64,000 nucleotides of DNA from Devosia soli (GCF_000970455.1 NZ_LAJG01000005.1:310001-374000); one strand, 5' to 3'; positions 48,636 through 57,985 are shown, counted from the first letter of the stretch. The notes: generated by a model from the sequence alone, not told the origin. Program-made: numbers and translations.

Positions 48636-49888
48636 GCGTCTGGCAGAAGGTTCTTTTCGGCTAGCTCACGAAAGGCATCCGGAACGGTTTGGCGGCGGTC
48701 AAAATGGACGGCGGCATAACCCACAGCCTCACGCCCGAAGCGCTCACGCACCGCGTCCATCGCGCGGTCTGCTGACCAACGTGCAATGCCTTGACGGGCA
48801 CCTGGCCGGCGCTTTTCGTCAGGCAGGCCCAAAGGCAGCTCGAGCTGAATATCGGCCTGTTCGCTGATATGCGACACGGAAACGGCGAGAAGACTGATGG
48901 TCTTTTCGCGTGGGTGATCGGCAAGGGCTGCCCGGACGAGCTCTTCGGCGATTTCGGCGACCATGACCGTTGCGGAAATGGGTGCGTCGAGCGTCATGGA
49001 GCGGGTCACGGCGCGCATGTCCGAAAAACGCACGCGCACAGTGATGGTCCGGCCAGCGAGAGACTTGGCCCGCAGCCGGGTGCTGACCCGATCGGCGAGG
49101 TGGCGGAGCGCCGGCTTGAACACGGCTTCGGTCGCGGGGCGGCGACCGAGGGCGGATTGAGCGCCGGCCGATCGGGCGCGACGCTCGGTGACAATCGCGC
49201 GCGGGTCACGATTCCAGGCGAGATCGGAAAGCTTGTCTCCGGCCGCCGTACCGAGAAGACCGCGCAGCGAACGGCCTGGCGTTGCTGCCAACTGGCCGAT
49301 GGTGAAAATGCCCTCATCCTTGAGCTTGGCCTCGGTGACCGGGCCGACGCCCCACATGAGACCGACCGGTAGATCGTGGAGGAATTCACGCTCGCTGCCG
49401 GGATCGACGATAACGAGTCCGTCGGGTTTGGCGACCTGCGAGGCGATCTTGGCGAGGTGCTTGGTGCGCGCGACGCCGACGGAAATCGGCAAACCCAACT
49501 CTTCGCGGACGCGGCGGCGGATGGTGGCGGCGATCTCGCCGGGTGTGCCGAAAAGATGCGTGCAGCCGGAGACATCGGCAAAGGCTTCGTCAATCGAAAT
49601 ACGCTCGACCGCCGGGGTGAAATCCTCGAGCACGGCAATCGCGAGATCGCCGAGACGCTGATATTGCTCGAAAGTGCCGCGGACGAAATGCAGGTGGGGG
49701 CAAAGTTCGCGGGCCTTGCGGCCGGACATGCCACCGCGCACGCCAAAGGCCTTGGCCTCATAGGATGCGGCCAGGACCACACCGCCCCCAACCGCGATCG
49801 GCTTGCCGCGCAGCTCAGGATTGAGCAGTTGTTCGACGGAGGCATAGAAAGCATCGAGATCGGCGTGGAGAATATTGGCCTGCTGCAT
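48632..49888 (-). CDS. dinB: DNA polymerase IV (Y family)
   Basis: The 418-residue protein has the Y-family palm: HADLDAFYASVEQ (Asp10) and ERISIDEAFADVSG (Asp100, Glu101), then the SVGVARTKHLAKIASQVAKPDG finger region and the little finger domain. It copies damaged templates. It stands convergent to the kinase gene. No LexA box was identified in the short upstream stretch. Confidence 0.92.
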   Translation of the reverse strand: MQQANILHADLDAFYASVEQLLNPELRGKPIAVGGGVVLAASYEAKAFGVRGGMSGRKARELCPHLHFVRGTFEQYQRLGDLAIAVLEDFTPAVERISIDEAFADVSGCTHLFGTPGEIAATIRRRVREELGLPISVGVARTKHLAKIASQVAKPDGLVIVDPGSEREFLHDLPVGLMWGVGPVTEAKLKDEGIFTIGQLAATPGRSLRGLLGTAAGDKLSDLAWNRDPRAIVTERRARSAGAQSALGRRPATEAVFKPALRHLADRVSTRLRAKSLAGRTITVRVRFSDMRAVTRSMTLDAPISATVMVAEIAEELVRAALADHPREKTISLLAVSVSHISEQADIQLELPLGLPDEKRRPGARQGIARWSADRAMDAVRERFGREAVGYAAVHFDRRQTVPDAFRELAEKNLLPDA

Positions 49889-50035
49889 GCGCGCCTCGGC
49901 GGTTTTTGTTCCTTATTTGTTCCCTTTGACGAACACGAGTCAAGAGGCCTTTGGCGTGGCAGATCAGGCAGAAAGGGCAGCCGTTATCGGCGCGGCAGCG
50001 TCGCGGAAATGGGCCATGTCACGGCGAATAGCACT

Positions 50036-50431
50036 CTAGAAACGGACGAGGTCAGGGTCGACCTGCGGCGCAAGGCTTTGGCAGCGGGCAAGGGCCTCCT
50101 CGTCGAGGATGCCGGACGCAAGGCACGCAAGGAGCGTAGCGTGGCTGGCTTCAAGGGCTTGAAAGGCGGAGGCCGCACGCAAGGTCTCGTCGCCGATCAG
50201 GAGGAAAACGGCCTCGCGTCCGCTCCTACCCTTGAGCTCCATCGAACCGGCTGGGAGCGTAGCAAGCGCGTGTGCCTTTTCGACCATCGCGGCGGAGACG
50301 AGGATGCTGTAGCCGACGGTTTTGCAGGCGCCCTCGATGCGGCTCGCGACATTGACGGTGTCGCCTGGGATGGTCACGTCGTTGAGGCGGAGCGCCTCGA
50401 TGGTGCGCCAGAAACCGCCTGCCCGTCGCCC
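50036..50431 (-). pseudogene. Decayed class III adenylate/guanylate cyclase fragment
   Basis: The frame reads RLNDVTIPGDTVNVASRIEGACKTVGY-type sequence, the end of a class III cyclase catalytic domain (normally TVIGDTVNVASR). Upstream codons continue the domain briefly and then hit a TAG at 50432-50434; the N-terminal catalytic half, including the metal-binding Asp residues, is missing. The fragment abuts the araC-type gene. It is a 5'-truncated remnant. Confidence 0.75.
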
Positions 50432-50437
50432 CTACCC

Positions 50438-51352
50438 CTAGTTGTAAGGCGCGCGGGCTGTGACCCTTGTCGGCAGCGCCGAATTGGGCCGGGAACGCAG
50501 ATCACGGCGGAAATCGCTTGGCGACATGCCGGCGATCTTGCGGAAGAGCTTGTTAAACGCGCTGAGCGAACCGAAGCCGCTCTCCATGGCGACCTGGAGG
50601 ACATTGGCCTCGTCGCGCATAAGCAGCGCCTGGGCGTAAGACAGCCGGATCAGGTTGACATAGTGATTAAGCGTCATGCCGGTGCATTTCTTGAAAACCG
50701 TCATGGCGTATTTCGGGTGGACGTCGGCAGCCACTGCGATATCGACGGAATCGATGTCCTCGCGAAAATTATCGGCGATGAAATCGCAGATACGGACGAC
50801 GATGGGAGAAATGTGCTGGTCGTTTCCCTGAGCGCCGGTTTTGGTCTCGTGGCCGGACAAAAGCTCGTATGGCGCAAAGCGGATGCGCTCGATGCGCAAA
50901 AGCAGTTCGTCGATCGCCATGCTGACGCGGAGCGGATCGCCGGAGCGGACATAGTCGTTCCAGCGGGCGAAATTGACCGGGTCGGACGGGTCAGTGGCGC
51001 GCGTCAGGAGGGTTGCGCCCTGCATCAGGCCGGCCTGCACATCCTGCGGCAGGCGCAGGCGGAAGAAATGGACGAGCGGCAGATGGCCGCCGGCATAGAT
51101 AAGATCGTCCGAGGCGTCGTCGAGCCGATGCGGCTGGCCACCCCAGAACAGCGCCAGATCCCCTGCACCGAAGCGCACTTCGTAGCCGCTCATCGCATAA
51201 TGGGCCCAACCGCGGACGATGAAATTGACTTCGACCTGGGCGTGCCAATGGGACGAGCGCATCAGGAGCGGAGAGGCATGGAACATATTGAGTTCGGTGG
51301 GCAGGCGCTCGACGCCATCGAGGGCCGGCTCGTAGTAGCCGCGCGCTGTCAT
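50438..51352 (-). CDS. AraC-family transcriptional regulator
   Basis: ATG 51352 (MTARGYYEPALDG) gives 304 residues. The N-terminal cupin (HWHAQVEVNFIVRGWAHYAMSGYEVRFGAGDLALFWGGQPH) should bind a sugar-type ligand, and the C-terminal double HTH (DFIADNFREDIDSVDIAVAADVHPKYAMTVFKKCTGMTLNHYV... ESGFGSLSAFNKLFRKIAGMSPSDFRRDLR) is typical. It is divergent from the oxidoreductase fusion, which it probably controls. Confidence 0.9.
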   Translation of the reverse strand: MTARGYYEPALDGVERLPTELNMFHASPLLMRSSHWHAQVEVNFIVRGWAHYAMSGYEVRFGAGDLALFWGGQPHRLDDASDDLIYAGGHLPLVHFFRLRLPQDVQAGLMQGATLLTRATDPSDPVNFARWNDYVRSGDPLRVSMAIDELLLRIERIRFAPYELLSGHETKTGAQGNDQHISPIVVRICDFIADNFREDIDSVDIAVAADVHPKYAMTVFKKCTGMTLNHYVNLIRLSYAQALLMRDEANVLQVAMESGFGSLSAFNKLFRKIAGMSPSDFRRDLRSRPNSALPTRVTARAPYN

Positions 51353-51566
51353 CTTACTTTCCGCCAATTCCAAATACCCGATAAGCGCGACGGCCAAACG
51401 TGACGCGATAGCTTAGGTTTGGCTCGGCACAAGAGCAAGGGAGGAGAAGGCGCGGGGATCGCAAGATCGAACGCGCCTTGCTGCGTCCGGACTTCCGGGC
51501 GCCCCATAGCGGTGCCGACTTCAAACGAACAAGCCGCCGGACCGGCAGGCTTTGCGAGGACTGACC

Positions 51567-53570
51567 ATGACTGACAAGAAGATTCGCTGGGGCATCATCG
51601 GCCCGGGCAGCATCGCCAAGGCATTTCGCGGCGGCGTGAACGGTTCGGAGCACGGGGTGCTGGCGGCTATCGCGACGCGCGACCCGAGCAAGCCGAATCT
51701 CGCGACGGATTTTCCGGGCGTTCGTGTCGTTCATGGCTATGACGCGCTCTTGGCCGATCCCGAGATCGACGCCGTCTATATTGCCGTGCCGCATACAGGG
51801 CACGCTGAATGGGCGATCAAGGCGGCGGAAGCCGGCAAGCACGTGCTGGTCGAAAAGCCACTGGCGCTGTCGGCCCATGAAATCGACGCGGTTTTCCATG
51901 CGCACAAGAAGGCGGGCACCTTCGCCGGCGAAGCCTTCATGTATCGCCTCCATCCGCAGGTGAAGCAGCTCATCGAGCTCATCACGTCCGGTGCCATCGG
52001 CGAAGTCCGGATGATCCAGTCGAGCTTCGGCTTCTCGATGGGCAAGTTCCAGCCGCAGCACCGGCTTTTTGCTTCGGCACTGGCCGGCGGCGGCATTCTG
52101 GATGTTGGCGGGTATCCTGTTTCGATGGCGCGACTCATCGCCGGCGCGGCTATGGGCAAACCGTTTGCCGATCCAGTGAAAGTTGCAGGCACGGCAAAGC
52201 TCAATGATGAAGGGACGGACGATTGGGCAGCGGCCATCCTGACCTTCGAGAACGGCATCGTGGCGCAGGTGTCCTGCGCAGTGATGACCAACCTCGACAA
52301 TGTGCTGCGCATCCATGGCTCCGAGGGCCGGATCGAGGTGCCTGATTTCTGGTTTGCCAATGGCAATCGCGACCAGGGGCTTGGCCGCATCGACATCATC
52401 AAGGGCGGCAAGACCGAGACGGTTTCGGTCAATGAAACGGCTCACGTCTATTCGTTCGAGGCCGATGCCGCCTCGCTCGCCATTCTCCAAGGCAAGCAGG
52501 AATTCCCGGCGCCCGGCATGACCTGGGCCGATAGCCTGGGCAATGCGCGCGTGCTCGACCAGTGGCGCAAGGATGCGGGGATCGAATATTCGGTAGAGAA
52601 ATCGACCAATCGCATCAACACCATCGATAACCGCAAGCTCGGCCCGAATACCGGTGTCATTCCGAAGCGGTCGATCCCGGGCCTCAACAAGCCGGCGTCG
52701 GCCGTTGCCATGGGCTTTGAGGATTTCCGCACTTTCTCGTCGGGCGCGATCCTGCTCGATGCCTTCTGGGAACGCGGCGGCAATATCTTTGACACGGCCT
52801 TCATCTATGCGGGCGGCTATACCGAAAAGCTTTTCGGCGAATGGCAGAAGAGCCGCGGCGTGCGCGAAGAGGCCGTGGTGATCGGCAAGGGCGCGCACTC
52901 TCCGCTCGTTTATCCCGACGTCATCTCCAAGCAGCTGACGCAATCGCTCGATCGCCTGCAGACGGACTATGTCGACGTCTATTTCATGCACCGCGACAAT
53001 ACCGACGTACCGGTCGGTGAGTTCGTCGATGCCATGGATGCCGAGGTGAAGGCCGGGCGTATTCGCGGGCCGTTCGGCGGCTCGAACTGGACCAAGGAGC
53101 GCATGGACGAGGCGATCGCCTATGCCGAGCGCACCGGCAAGACCAAGCCGCAGGCGCTGTCCAACAATTTTGCCCTCGCCGAAATGCTCGATCCGATCTG
53201 GGCCGGTTGCGTGACCGCTTCGACCCCAGACTTCAAGCAGTGGCTGATCGACCGGCAGGTCACCAATTTCTCATGGTCGAGCCAGGCGCGCGGGTTCTTT
53301 ACGGATCTTGCTGGCCGCGACAAGCGAGACAATGAGGAACTGGTTCGTGTCTGGTACAACGAGCAGAACTTTGGCCGCCGCGATCGGGCGATCGAGTTGG
53401 CCAAGCAGCTCGGGCATAATCCGATCCATGTGGCGCTGGCCTATGTGCTGGCCCAGCCCTTCCCCAGCGTGCCACTGATCGGGCCGCGTCGTCTGGTCGA
53501 ACTCGAAGACAGCCTCAAGGCGTTCGAGATCAAGCTGACGCCGGAACAGGTGAAGTGGCTCGAAGGCTAA
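51567..53570 (+). CDS. Gfo/Idh/MocA oxidoreductase fused to aldo/keto reductase
   Basis: The first 330 residues are a Gfo/Idh/MocA dehydrogenase (GIIGPGSIAKAF for NAD(P), then HVLVEKPLAL and HPQVKQLIELITSGAIGEV). From about 345 to 665 follows an aldo/keto reductase with tetrad elements DTAFIY, VIGKGAHS and YFMHRDN and a C-terminal SVPLIGPRR cofactor region. The two halves could perform coupled steps on one sugar. Start MTDKKIRW at 51567, upstream ATG at 51552 less likely. Confidence 0.9.
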   Translation: MTDKKIRWGIIGPGSIAKAFRGGVNGSEHGVLAAIATRDPSKPNLATDFPGVRVVHGYDALLADPEIDAVYIAVPHTGHAEWAIKAAEAGKHVLVEKPLALSAHEIDAVFHAHKKAGTFAGEAFMYRLHPQVKQLIELITSGAIGEVRMIQSSFGFSMGKFQPQHRLFASALAGGGILDVGGYPVSMARLIAGAAMGKPFADPVKVAGTAKLNDEGTDDWAAAILTFENGIVAQVSCAVMTNLDNVLRIHGSEGRIEVPDFWFANGNRDQGLGRIDIIKGGKTETVSVNETAHVYSFEADAASLAILQGKQEFPAPGMTWADSLGNARVLDQWRKDAGIEYSVEKSTNRINTIDNRKLGPNTGVIPKRSIPGLNKPASAVAMGFEDFRTFSSGAILLDAFWERGGNIFDTAFIYAGGYTEKLFGEWQKSRGVREEAVVIGKGAHSPLVYPDVISKQLTQSLDRLQTDYVDVYFMHRDNTDVPVGEFVDAMDAEVKAGRIRGPFGGSNWTKERMDEAIAYAERTGKTKPQALSNNFALAEMLDPIWAGCVTASTPDFKQWLIDRQVTNFSWSSQARGFFTDLAGRDKRDNEELVRVWYNEQNFGRRDRAIELAKQLGHNPIHVALAYVLAQPFPSVPLIGPRRLVELEDSLKAFEIKLTPEQVKWLEG

Positions 53571-53857
53571 CTGTCCGCATACCCTTGGTGCTGCACCCTC
53601 CCCTTGACGGGGAGGGTTGGGGAGCGGTGGTCACGAACTCGATTATCGTGGCTCCCGCACCCCCTCCCATCCTCCCCTATCAAGGGGGAGGTGTCGCGGC
53701 GGTGCTTGCCTCTTCATCCGGGAAAACTATTTCTCATCGCTTCGAAGAGAATTCATCCGCGCTGTTCAGCCAAAGAAGACAGTTTGTACCGGCTGACGTG
53801 GTTGCCAGGTCAGATGCCCTACCCTATCTTATTCATCGTGAGATTACGATCTCACGC
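53571..53857. other. Intergenic region with inverted-repeat element
   Basis: It holds a roughly 100-bp element (53594-53693) with similar C/G-rich ends, then about 160 bases without visible genes before the FMN riboswitch. Promoter for the riboswitch transcript should be within the last 100 bases; no clear box is identified. Confidence 0.5.
53594..53693. repeat. MITE-like inverted-repeat element A1
   Basis: The left end has a perfect hairpin (arms CCCTCCCC/GGGGAGGG, 53596-53616) and the right end another (CCTCCCC/GGGGAGG, 53671-53691). The two ends are close reverse complements of each other (CACCCTCCCCTTGA against CACCTCCCCCTTGA). No coding capacity. Confidence 0.6.
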
Positions 53858-53998
53858 TGTTCTCAGGGCGGGGTGAAACTCCCCACCGGCGGTAAGGCGG
53901 CAACGCCAAGCCCGCGAGCGCTTCCAGCTTGAGTTGGAAGGTCAGCAGATCCGGTGTGATTCCGGAGCCGACGGTTATAGTCCGGATGAAAGAGAAAG
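53858..53998 (+). ncRNA. FMN riboswitch (RFN element)
   Basis: The conserved RFN landmarks occur in order: CTCAGGGCGGGGTGAAACTC, CCCACCGGCGGTA, AGCCCGCGAGCG, GGTCAGCAGATCCGGTG, GATTCCGGAGCCGACGGT and TATAGTCCGGATGAAAGAGA. It binds FMN and usually lowers expression of the downstream gene. Here that is a transporter, with a GC hairpin (54019-54042 region) and a GTAACC/GGTTAC hairpin (54061-54083) between it and the start as possible expression platform. Confidence 0.95.
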
Positions 53999-54097
53999 AG
54001 TTGGTAAGCGCTTGACGGCGCTCGCGTTTTGTCGCGAGCATGTCTCGTGGTCGCCTTCTCGTAACCCTGAGGAAACTGGTTACGGAAAGGACGACAC

Positions 54098-55069
54098 ATG
54101 AACCAGATTTCCTCGTCTACACACTCTGGTGCCGCTTCGGGCGCCGTTTTCATGCTCGCCGCAAGCCTCGCCTTTGCAGGCTCCAACACATTGCAAGCGG
54201 TTCTGCCGACGCCGATCGAATATGGCGGGTTCGGCATGAGTTCGACCGGTATGGCGTTCTGGCAATATGTCATCGCCTCGATCCTGGCATTGCCCATCAT
54301 CATGCGCATTGGCCTGAGGAATTTGCGCACCAGCCATCCTATCGCGCACGAAATCCGCGCCTTTGCGTCGGCGCTGGGCGTGCACGTCTTCGTTTATGGC
54401 TTCGCTTCGGGAGTGCCGATATGGCAGATGGTGACCCTGCTCGCCACGGGGCCGTTGTTCATCATCCTCGGTTCTACCCTGTTTCTGGGCGAAAGAGCCT
54501 CGAGTGCTCGGATCGGCGCGGCGCTGACGGGCTTTGCCGGCGCGATCATCGTTTCGGGCGTGGGTGCTGAAGGGTTCACCTGGCAGACCTTCGTGCCGAT
54601 TCTGGCGGCCGCACTTTGGGCAACGACGGACATCCTGACCAAATATCTGACGCGACAGGGAGAGAGCCCGGAAACGCTCACCATTTCGCTGCTCGTCTTG
54701 ATTACGCCCAATCACCTCGCAATCCTATTGCTGGCTACGGCCTTTGCGTGGGCTCTGCCGGCGGGCGCGGCGCCGGGCTTCCCGTTTGCATTGCCTTCGG
54801 GCACTGGCCTCGTACTGCTCTTGCTGCTGGGGGCTTTGACGGGTGCAGCGCAGTATCTCCTGAGTTTTGCCTATCGCGCGGCCGATGCCACGTTCCTGCA
54901 ACCGTTTGGCGATTTGAAGGTGCCTCTCGGAGCGATCGTGGGCTGGATCGTGCTAGGGCAGGTCCCGTCGATCTGGTTCTGGCCCGGCGCTGCGCTGATT
55001 ATCCTCGCGTCGCTTTTCCTCTATCTCGTGGAAGGCCGCGATCGTCCGCCTCACTTTGCGGCAGCCTAG
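54098..55069 (+). CDS. ribN: EamA/DMT-family transporter, riboflavin importer RibN-like
   Basis: The 323-residue protein has about ten membrane helices in two EamA repeats (GAVFMLAASLAFAGSNTLQAVL start; LLLLGALTGAAQYLLSFAYRAADATFLQPFGDLKVPLGAIVGWIVLGQVPS end). A GGAAAGGA binding site precedes ATG 54098. Its control by an FMN riboswitch matches the RibN riboflavin importers of Rhizobiales. The substrate is inferred from the riboswitch plus family. Confidence 0.88.
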   Translation: MNQISSSTHSGAASGAVFMLAASLAFAGSNTLQAVLPTPIEYGGFGMSSTGMAFWQYVIASILALPIIMRIGLRNLRTSHPIAHEIRAFASALGVHVFVYGFASGVPIWQMVTLLATGPLFIILGSTLFLGERASSARIGAALTGFAGAIIVSGVGAEGFTWQTFVPILAAALWATTDILTKYLTRQGESPETLTISLLVLITPNHLAILLLATAFAWALPAGAAPGFPFALPSGTGLVLLLLLGALTGAAQYLLSFAYRAADATFLQPFGDLKVPLGAIVGWIVLGQVPSIWFWPGAALIILASLFLYLVEGRDRPPHFAAA

Positions 55070-55081
55070 CGTTCCAACGCT

Positions 55082-55095
55082 AGAATAATTCTTCC
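55082..55095 (-). promoter_or_regulatory. IolR-type motif upstream of regulator
   Basis: On the minus strand GGAA-GAATTA-TTCT fits the GGAA-N6-TTCC type motif recalled for RpiR-like inositol regulators of rhizobia, with one mismatch. It lies 55 bases before the regulator start, suggesting autoregulation. Confidence 0.45.
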
Positions 55096-55149
55096 AAATT
55101 TAGCGCCGGCAATGCGATATTGCCGGCGTTGCTATTTTGGGGGACGCGA

Positions 55150-55989
55150 ATGGAGCGGGGAGAGATTTCAGCGGCGCCGAAGAATTTCGAGGTGTTGCGG
55201 GAGCTTATCCTCGAGCGGCGGCGCGAGCTGCCGAAGCGCCTGGCGCAGGTAGCGGCCTTTGCGCTCGATCATCCCGATGAGATCGCCTTTGGCACGGCGG
55301 CAAGCATTGCGGGCGCCGCAGAAGTGCAGCCATCAACGCTGGTCCGGTTTTCGCAAGCCTTTGGTTTCGATGGCTTTTCGGCGCTGCAAACGGTGTTTCG
55401 GGCGCGGTTGCGGGAGCGCAATTCGAGCTATGAAGACCGGTTGGCGGAGCTCGAAAGCGGGGACGCGGCGCCGGCGGGATCAGCTGCAATCCTGGGGTCC
55501 TTCATTGCCGCCGCGCATCGCAGCCTCGACAATCTGGGCACTGCAATCGACCCCAAACGCTTCGAATCCGCTACCATTACGTTAGCATCGGCGCGCACAA
55601 TTCACCTTATTGCACGCCGGCGTAGCTATCCGATCGCGACCTACATGGCCTATGCGCTGTCGCAGCTCAAAATCCGCTGCCAGATCGCGGGGACGGCCTC
55701 GGGGATCGATGATGATCTGCTCGCCATGGCCGATCCGGGTGATGCAGCTTTTGCGATCAGCTTTTCATCCTATGCACCGGAGACGATCGCACAGGCTTCG
55801 GCGCTTGCGGCGCGGGGCATTCCTGTCGTGTCGTTGACCGACTCGGCATTTTCGCCATTGGCGGAATGTTCGACCGTTTGGTTCGAGCTAGTCGAAGCCG
55901 ACCATGCCGGGTTCCGGTCACTCTCTGCGAGCATGGCTTTTGCAATGGCTCTGGCCGTCGCTATCGCGGAGGAACGGCGGCGGGGATGA
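55150..55989 (+). CDS. RpiR/MurR-family regulator (IolR-like)
   Basis: GGGGGA upstream fixes ATG 55150 (MERGEISAAPKNFEVL). The 279-residue protein has an N-terminal HTH_6 (LPKRLAQVAAFALDHPDEIAFGTAASIAGAAEVQPSTLVRFSQAFGFDGFSALQ) and a C-terminal SIS domain for phosphosugar binding. Being next to iolC it is probably the repressor that responds to an inositol pathway intermediate. Confidence 0.88.
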   Translation: MERGEISAAPKNFEVLRELILERRRELPKRLAQVAAFALDHPDEIAFGTAASIAGAAEVQPSTLVRFSQAFGFDGFSALQTVFRARLRERNSSYEDRLAELESGDAAPAGSAAILGSFIAAAHRSLDNLGTAIDPKRFESATITLASARTIHLIARRRSYPIATYMAYALSQLKIRCQIAGTASGIDDDLLAMADPGDAAFAISFSSYAPETIAQASALAARGIPVVSLTDSAFSPLAECSTVWFELVEADHAGFRSLSASMAFAMALAVAIAEERRRG

Positions 55990-55999
55990 TTTTTGTAAT

Positions 56000-56043
56000 G
56001 GAACAGAAATTCTATATTTGAACCGATTTGGAAGATGTGTTTC
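56000..56043 (+). promoter_or_regulatory. Tandem IolR-type motifs before iolC
   Basis: GGAA-CAGAAA-TTCT (56000-56013) and GGAA-GATGTG-TTTC (56030-56043) lie 30 bases apart, three helical turns, just upstream of the iolC start. Each has one mismatch to GGAA-N6-TTCC. Confidence 0.5.
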
Positions 56044-56081
56044 AATTCCTCCAACGATCAGCCGTTGCGGGAGGAATTTTG

Positions 56082-57980
56082 GTGACCACACAACAGACGC
56101 TCGATGTGATCACCATTGGCCGGGCCTCAGTGGATCTTTACGGCCAGCAGATCGGTACGCGGCTTGAGGATGTCGGCAGCTTCGCTAAATCCGTCGGCGG
56201 GTGCCCGACCAATATTTCTGTCGGCACGGCGCGGCTGGGGCTGAAATCGGCGCTGATCACGCGGGTCGGCAATGAGCAGATGGGCCGGTTTATTCGCGAG
56301 CAGTTGCAGCGCGAGGGGGTTGAAACTAAGGGCGTCGTGACCGACCTGGATCGGCTGACGGCGCTGGTGCTGCTTTCGGTCGAGAACGACAAATCATTCC
56401 CGCTGATTTTTTATCGCGACAACTGCGCCGATGCGGCGCTGGATGAAGGCGATATCGACGAGGATTTCATCCGCTCGGCCAAAGCCGTGCTGGTGACCGG
56501 CACGCACTTTGCCAAGCCCAACAGCGACGCGGCGCAGCGCAAGGCGATGCGGATCGCCAAGGCGAATGGCGGCAAGGTGGTTTTCGATATCGATTATCGG
56601 CCGAACCTTTGGGGACTGGCGGGCCATGATGCGGGCGATAGCCGCTATATCGCTTCGGACGAGGTGTCCAAGCACCTGCAAACGGTGCTGGCCGATTGTG
56701 ACCTGATCGTCGGGACCGAGGAAGAGGTGCTGATTGCCTCGGGCGAAAGCGATCTGACCGCGGCGCTGAAGACTATCCGGTCCTATTCGAGCGGTACGAT
56801 CGTGCTCAAGCGCGGGCCGATGGGATGCATCGTTTATGACGGGGAAATTCCGGACGATCTTGAAGACGGGATTGTCGGAAGGGGCTTTCCGATTGAAGTC
56901 TATAACGTGCTCGGGGCCGGCGACGCGTTCATGAGCGGGTTTTTGCGCGGATGGTTGCGCGGCGAGCCGCATGAGACGAGCGCGACCTGGGCCAATGCCT
57001 GCGGCGCTTTTGCGGTGAGCCGGCTGCTGTGTGCGCCGGAAATTCCGACATGGACGGAGCTCAACTATTTCCTCGAGCATGGCAGCAAGGAACGGGCGCT
57101 GCGCAAGGACGAGGCGATCAATCACGTGCATTGGGCGACGACGCGGCGGCGCGAGATTCCGAGCCTGCGGGCGCTGGCCATCGACCACCGGCTGCAGCTG
57201 GAAGACATGGCGGCGGGCGATGCGCAGAAGCTGGCGCGGATACCGGAGCTAAAAGTGTTGGCCGTAAGGGCGGCGGCGCAGGTGGCCGGCGGGCGCGATG
57301 GCTTTGGCATGCTGCTCGACGACAAATATGGGCGCGATGCGCTTTATGCGGCGAGTGTTATCCCGAATTTCTGGGTGGCCAAGCCCATCGAGCTGCCGGG
57401 ATCGCGGCCGCTGCAGTTTGAGTTTACGCAGGATCTGGGGTCGCGGCTGGTCGAGTGGCCGGTGGATCACTGCATCAAGGTGCTGTGCTTCTATCATCCG
57501 GACGATACGGCCGAGTTGCGGCAGATGCAGATTGCGAAGCTACGCTCGGCATTCGATGCGGCGCGTAAGGTTGGGCGCGAATTGCTGGTCGAGATAATCG
57601 CGGGCAAGCATGGCGAGATCGATGATCGCACCGTGGCCCGGGCGATGAGCGATATCTATGCCGCCGGGATCAAGCCGGACTGGTGGAAGCTCGAAAGCCA
57701 GGATGAGAAGGCCTGGCGGCAGATCGACGCGACGATCGACGCCAATGACCCTTATTGCCGCGGTGTGGTTCTTCTCGGGCTCGATGCGCCGCAGGAGGAA
57801 CTGATGGCTGGCTTCAAGGCGGCCAAGGGGGCAAAGTGGGTCAAGGGGTTTGCCGTAGGGCGGACGATTTTCGGCGATGCCGCGCGGGCGTGGCTCGATG
57901 GGCGGGTCGGCGACGACGAGGCCGTGGCGATGATGGCGGAGCGGTTTGGTGGGCTGGTTGCTGCTTGGGATGGGGTTTGA
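56082..57980 (+). CDS. iolC: Bifunctional 5-dehydro-2-deoxygluconokinase / DUF2090 aldolase-like (IolC-IolJ type)
   Basis: GTG 56082 follows GGGAGGA and is preferred to ATG 56028. Residues 1-315 are a PfkB kinase (SVGGCPTNISVGTARLG, and NVLGAGDAFMSGFLRGW with the catalytic Asp). From about 320 the DUF2090 domain follows (LPGSRPLQFEFTQDLGSRLVEWP, VEIIAGKHGEIDDRTVARAM), thought to be the aldolase that splits the phosphorylated product. This fused form is usual in Rhizobiales. It is the first structural gene of the cluster. Confidence 0.93.
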   Translation: MTTQQTLDVITIGRASVDLYGQQIGTRLEDVGSFAKSVGGCPTNISVGTARLGLKSALITRVGNEQMGRFIREQLQREGVETKGVVTDLDRLTALVLLSVENDKSFPLIFYRDNCADAALDEGDIDEDFIRSAKAVLVTGTHFAKPNSDAAQRKAMRIAKANGGKVVFDIDYRPNLWGLAGHDAGDSRYIASDEVSKHLQTVLADCDLIVGTEEEVLIASGESDLTAALKTIRSYSSGTIVLKRGPMGCIVYDGEIPDDLEDGIVGRGFPIEVYNVLGAGDAFMSGFLRGWLRGEPHETSATWANACGAFAVSRLLCAPEIPTWTELNYFLEHGSKERALRKDEAINHVHWATTRRREIPSLRALAIDHRLQLEDMAAGDAQKLARIPELKVLAVRAAAQVAGGRDGFGMLLDDKYGRDALYAASVIPNFWVAKPIELPGSRPLQFEFTQDLGSRLVEWPVDHCIKVLCFYHPDDTAELRQMQIAKLRSAFDAARKVGRELLVEIIAGKHGEIDDRTVARAMSDIYAAGIKPDWWKLESQDEKAWRQIDATIDANDPYCRGVVLLGLDAPQEELMAGFKAAKGAKWVKGFAVGRTIFGDAARAWLDGRVGDDEAVAMMAERFGGLVAAWDGV

Positions 57981-57985
57981 GGCGT

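Noticed and set aside
49376-51403. Long plus-strand open frame (675 codons) across dinB, cyclase remnant and araC
   Set aside because: It is antisense to two well-recognised proteins and runs across their boundaries; the translation has no domain and is typical of high-GC shadow frames.
51354-52991. Minus-strand open frame (545 codons) opposite the oxidoreductase fusion
   Set aside because: Antisense to clear Gfo/Idh and aldo/keto reductase motifs; Arg/His/Gly-rich translation without fold signals.
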